Below, in pieces: positions 63,966 through 64,000 of a stretch of 64,000 nucleotides of DNA; position 1 is the first letter of the stretch; each line of letters begins with the position of its first letter. The translations under genes and the position numbers were made by a program. The stretch is from Actinomyces sp. HMSC035G02 (GTDB lineage: Bacteria; Actinomycetota; Actinomycetes; Actinomycetales; Actinomycetaceae). Location: assembly GCA_001838165.1 (NCBI GenBank), contig KV835908.1, positions 1-64,000 on the forward strand, given 5' to 3'. Below the pieces are notes generated by a model that saw nothing but the letters and a program-made list of their open reading frames with translations, was not told the DNA's origin and made no database searches.

Positions 63966-64000
63966 CGGCATCGCCGACGAGGCACGGGCCGGGACCGCGC

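Overview
The window is high-GC DNA with actinobacterial gene order. An enolase, DivIC-like, DUF501, Ppx/GppA and tRNA run, a ZTP riboswitch ahead of glyA-folD, and DUF6318-like and PKD-like secreted proteins together suggest the Actinomycetaceae (Actinomyces or Schaalia-like). That placement is inferred from gene content, not from a search.

Layout. (1) 50-1693: a GC-poorer membrane protein with a pentapeptide-like region. (2) 2114-21534: purU, then a surface-glycan locus. It contains a TagD-like cytidylyltransferase, a CDP-alcohol phosphatidyltransferase, two family-2 glycosyltransferases, a Wzz-like protein, a Wzy/ligase-like protein, a flippase, two very large secreted paralogues with fibrinogen-like, propeller-like, Fn3 and jelly-roll modules, a WecG/TagA/CpsF glycosyltransferase, and an opposite-strand priming sugar transferase. 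(3) 21847-25120: ZTP riboswitch, glyA, folD and an exonuclease III gene. (4) 25121-25863: a gene-free stretch dense in inverted repeats. (5) 25864-48804: housekeeping genes (2'-5' RNA ligase-like, galK, SGNH hydrolase, pth, mfd, eno, divIC-like, DUF501, ppx, tRNA, BI-1, FKBP, msrA, AI-2E-type permease, greA, hemolysin III, uppS, PfkB kinase, xseB, xseA, ispH, ychF). (6) 48814-59875: a defence island of type I restriction (hsdM-hsdS-hsdR), a HEPN-like protein, two antitoxins without toxins, and McrB-McrC. (7) 60082-63965: a membrane-anchored/secreted protein pair, an EamA transporter and an EcsC-family protein.

How the parts fit. In the glycan locus, the priming transferase and the glycosyltransferases would build a lipid-linked glycan. 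The flippase, polymerase and Wzz-like protein would export and polymerise it. The cytidylyltransferase and CDP-alcohol enzyme would add a phospho-alcohol. The tandem secreted giants would act on or bind surface material. In the defence island, the type I enzyme marks and cuts unmodified DNA, McrBC cuts modified DNA, and the HEPN-like protein may act on RNA.

The most unusual signal is non-coding. Two intergenic loci (19912-20025 and 25427-25559), both between convergent genes, carry an array of 19-bp units. Three or four units point one way and three the other, with the same 14-bp step at the inversion in both. I cannot match this to a named repeat family.
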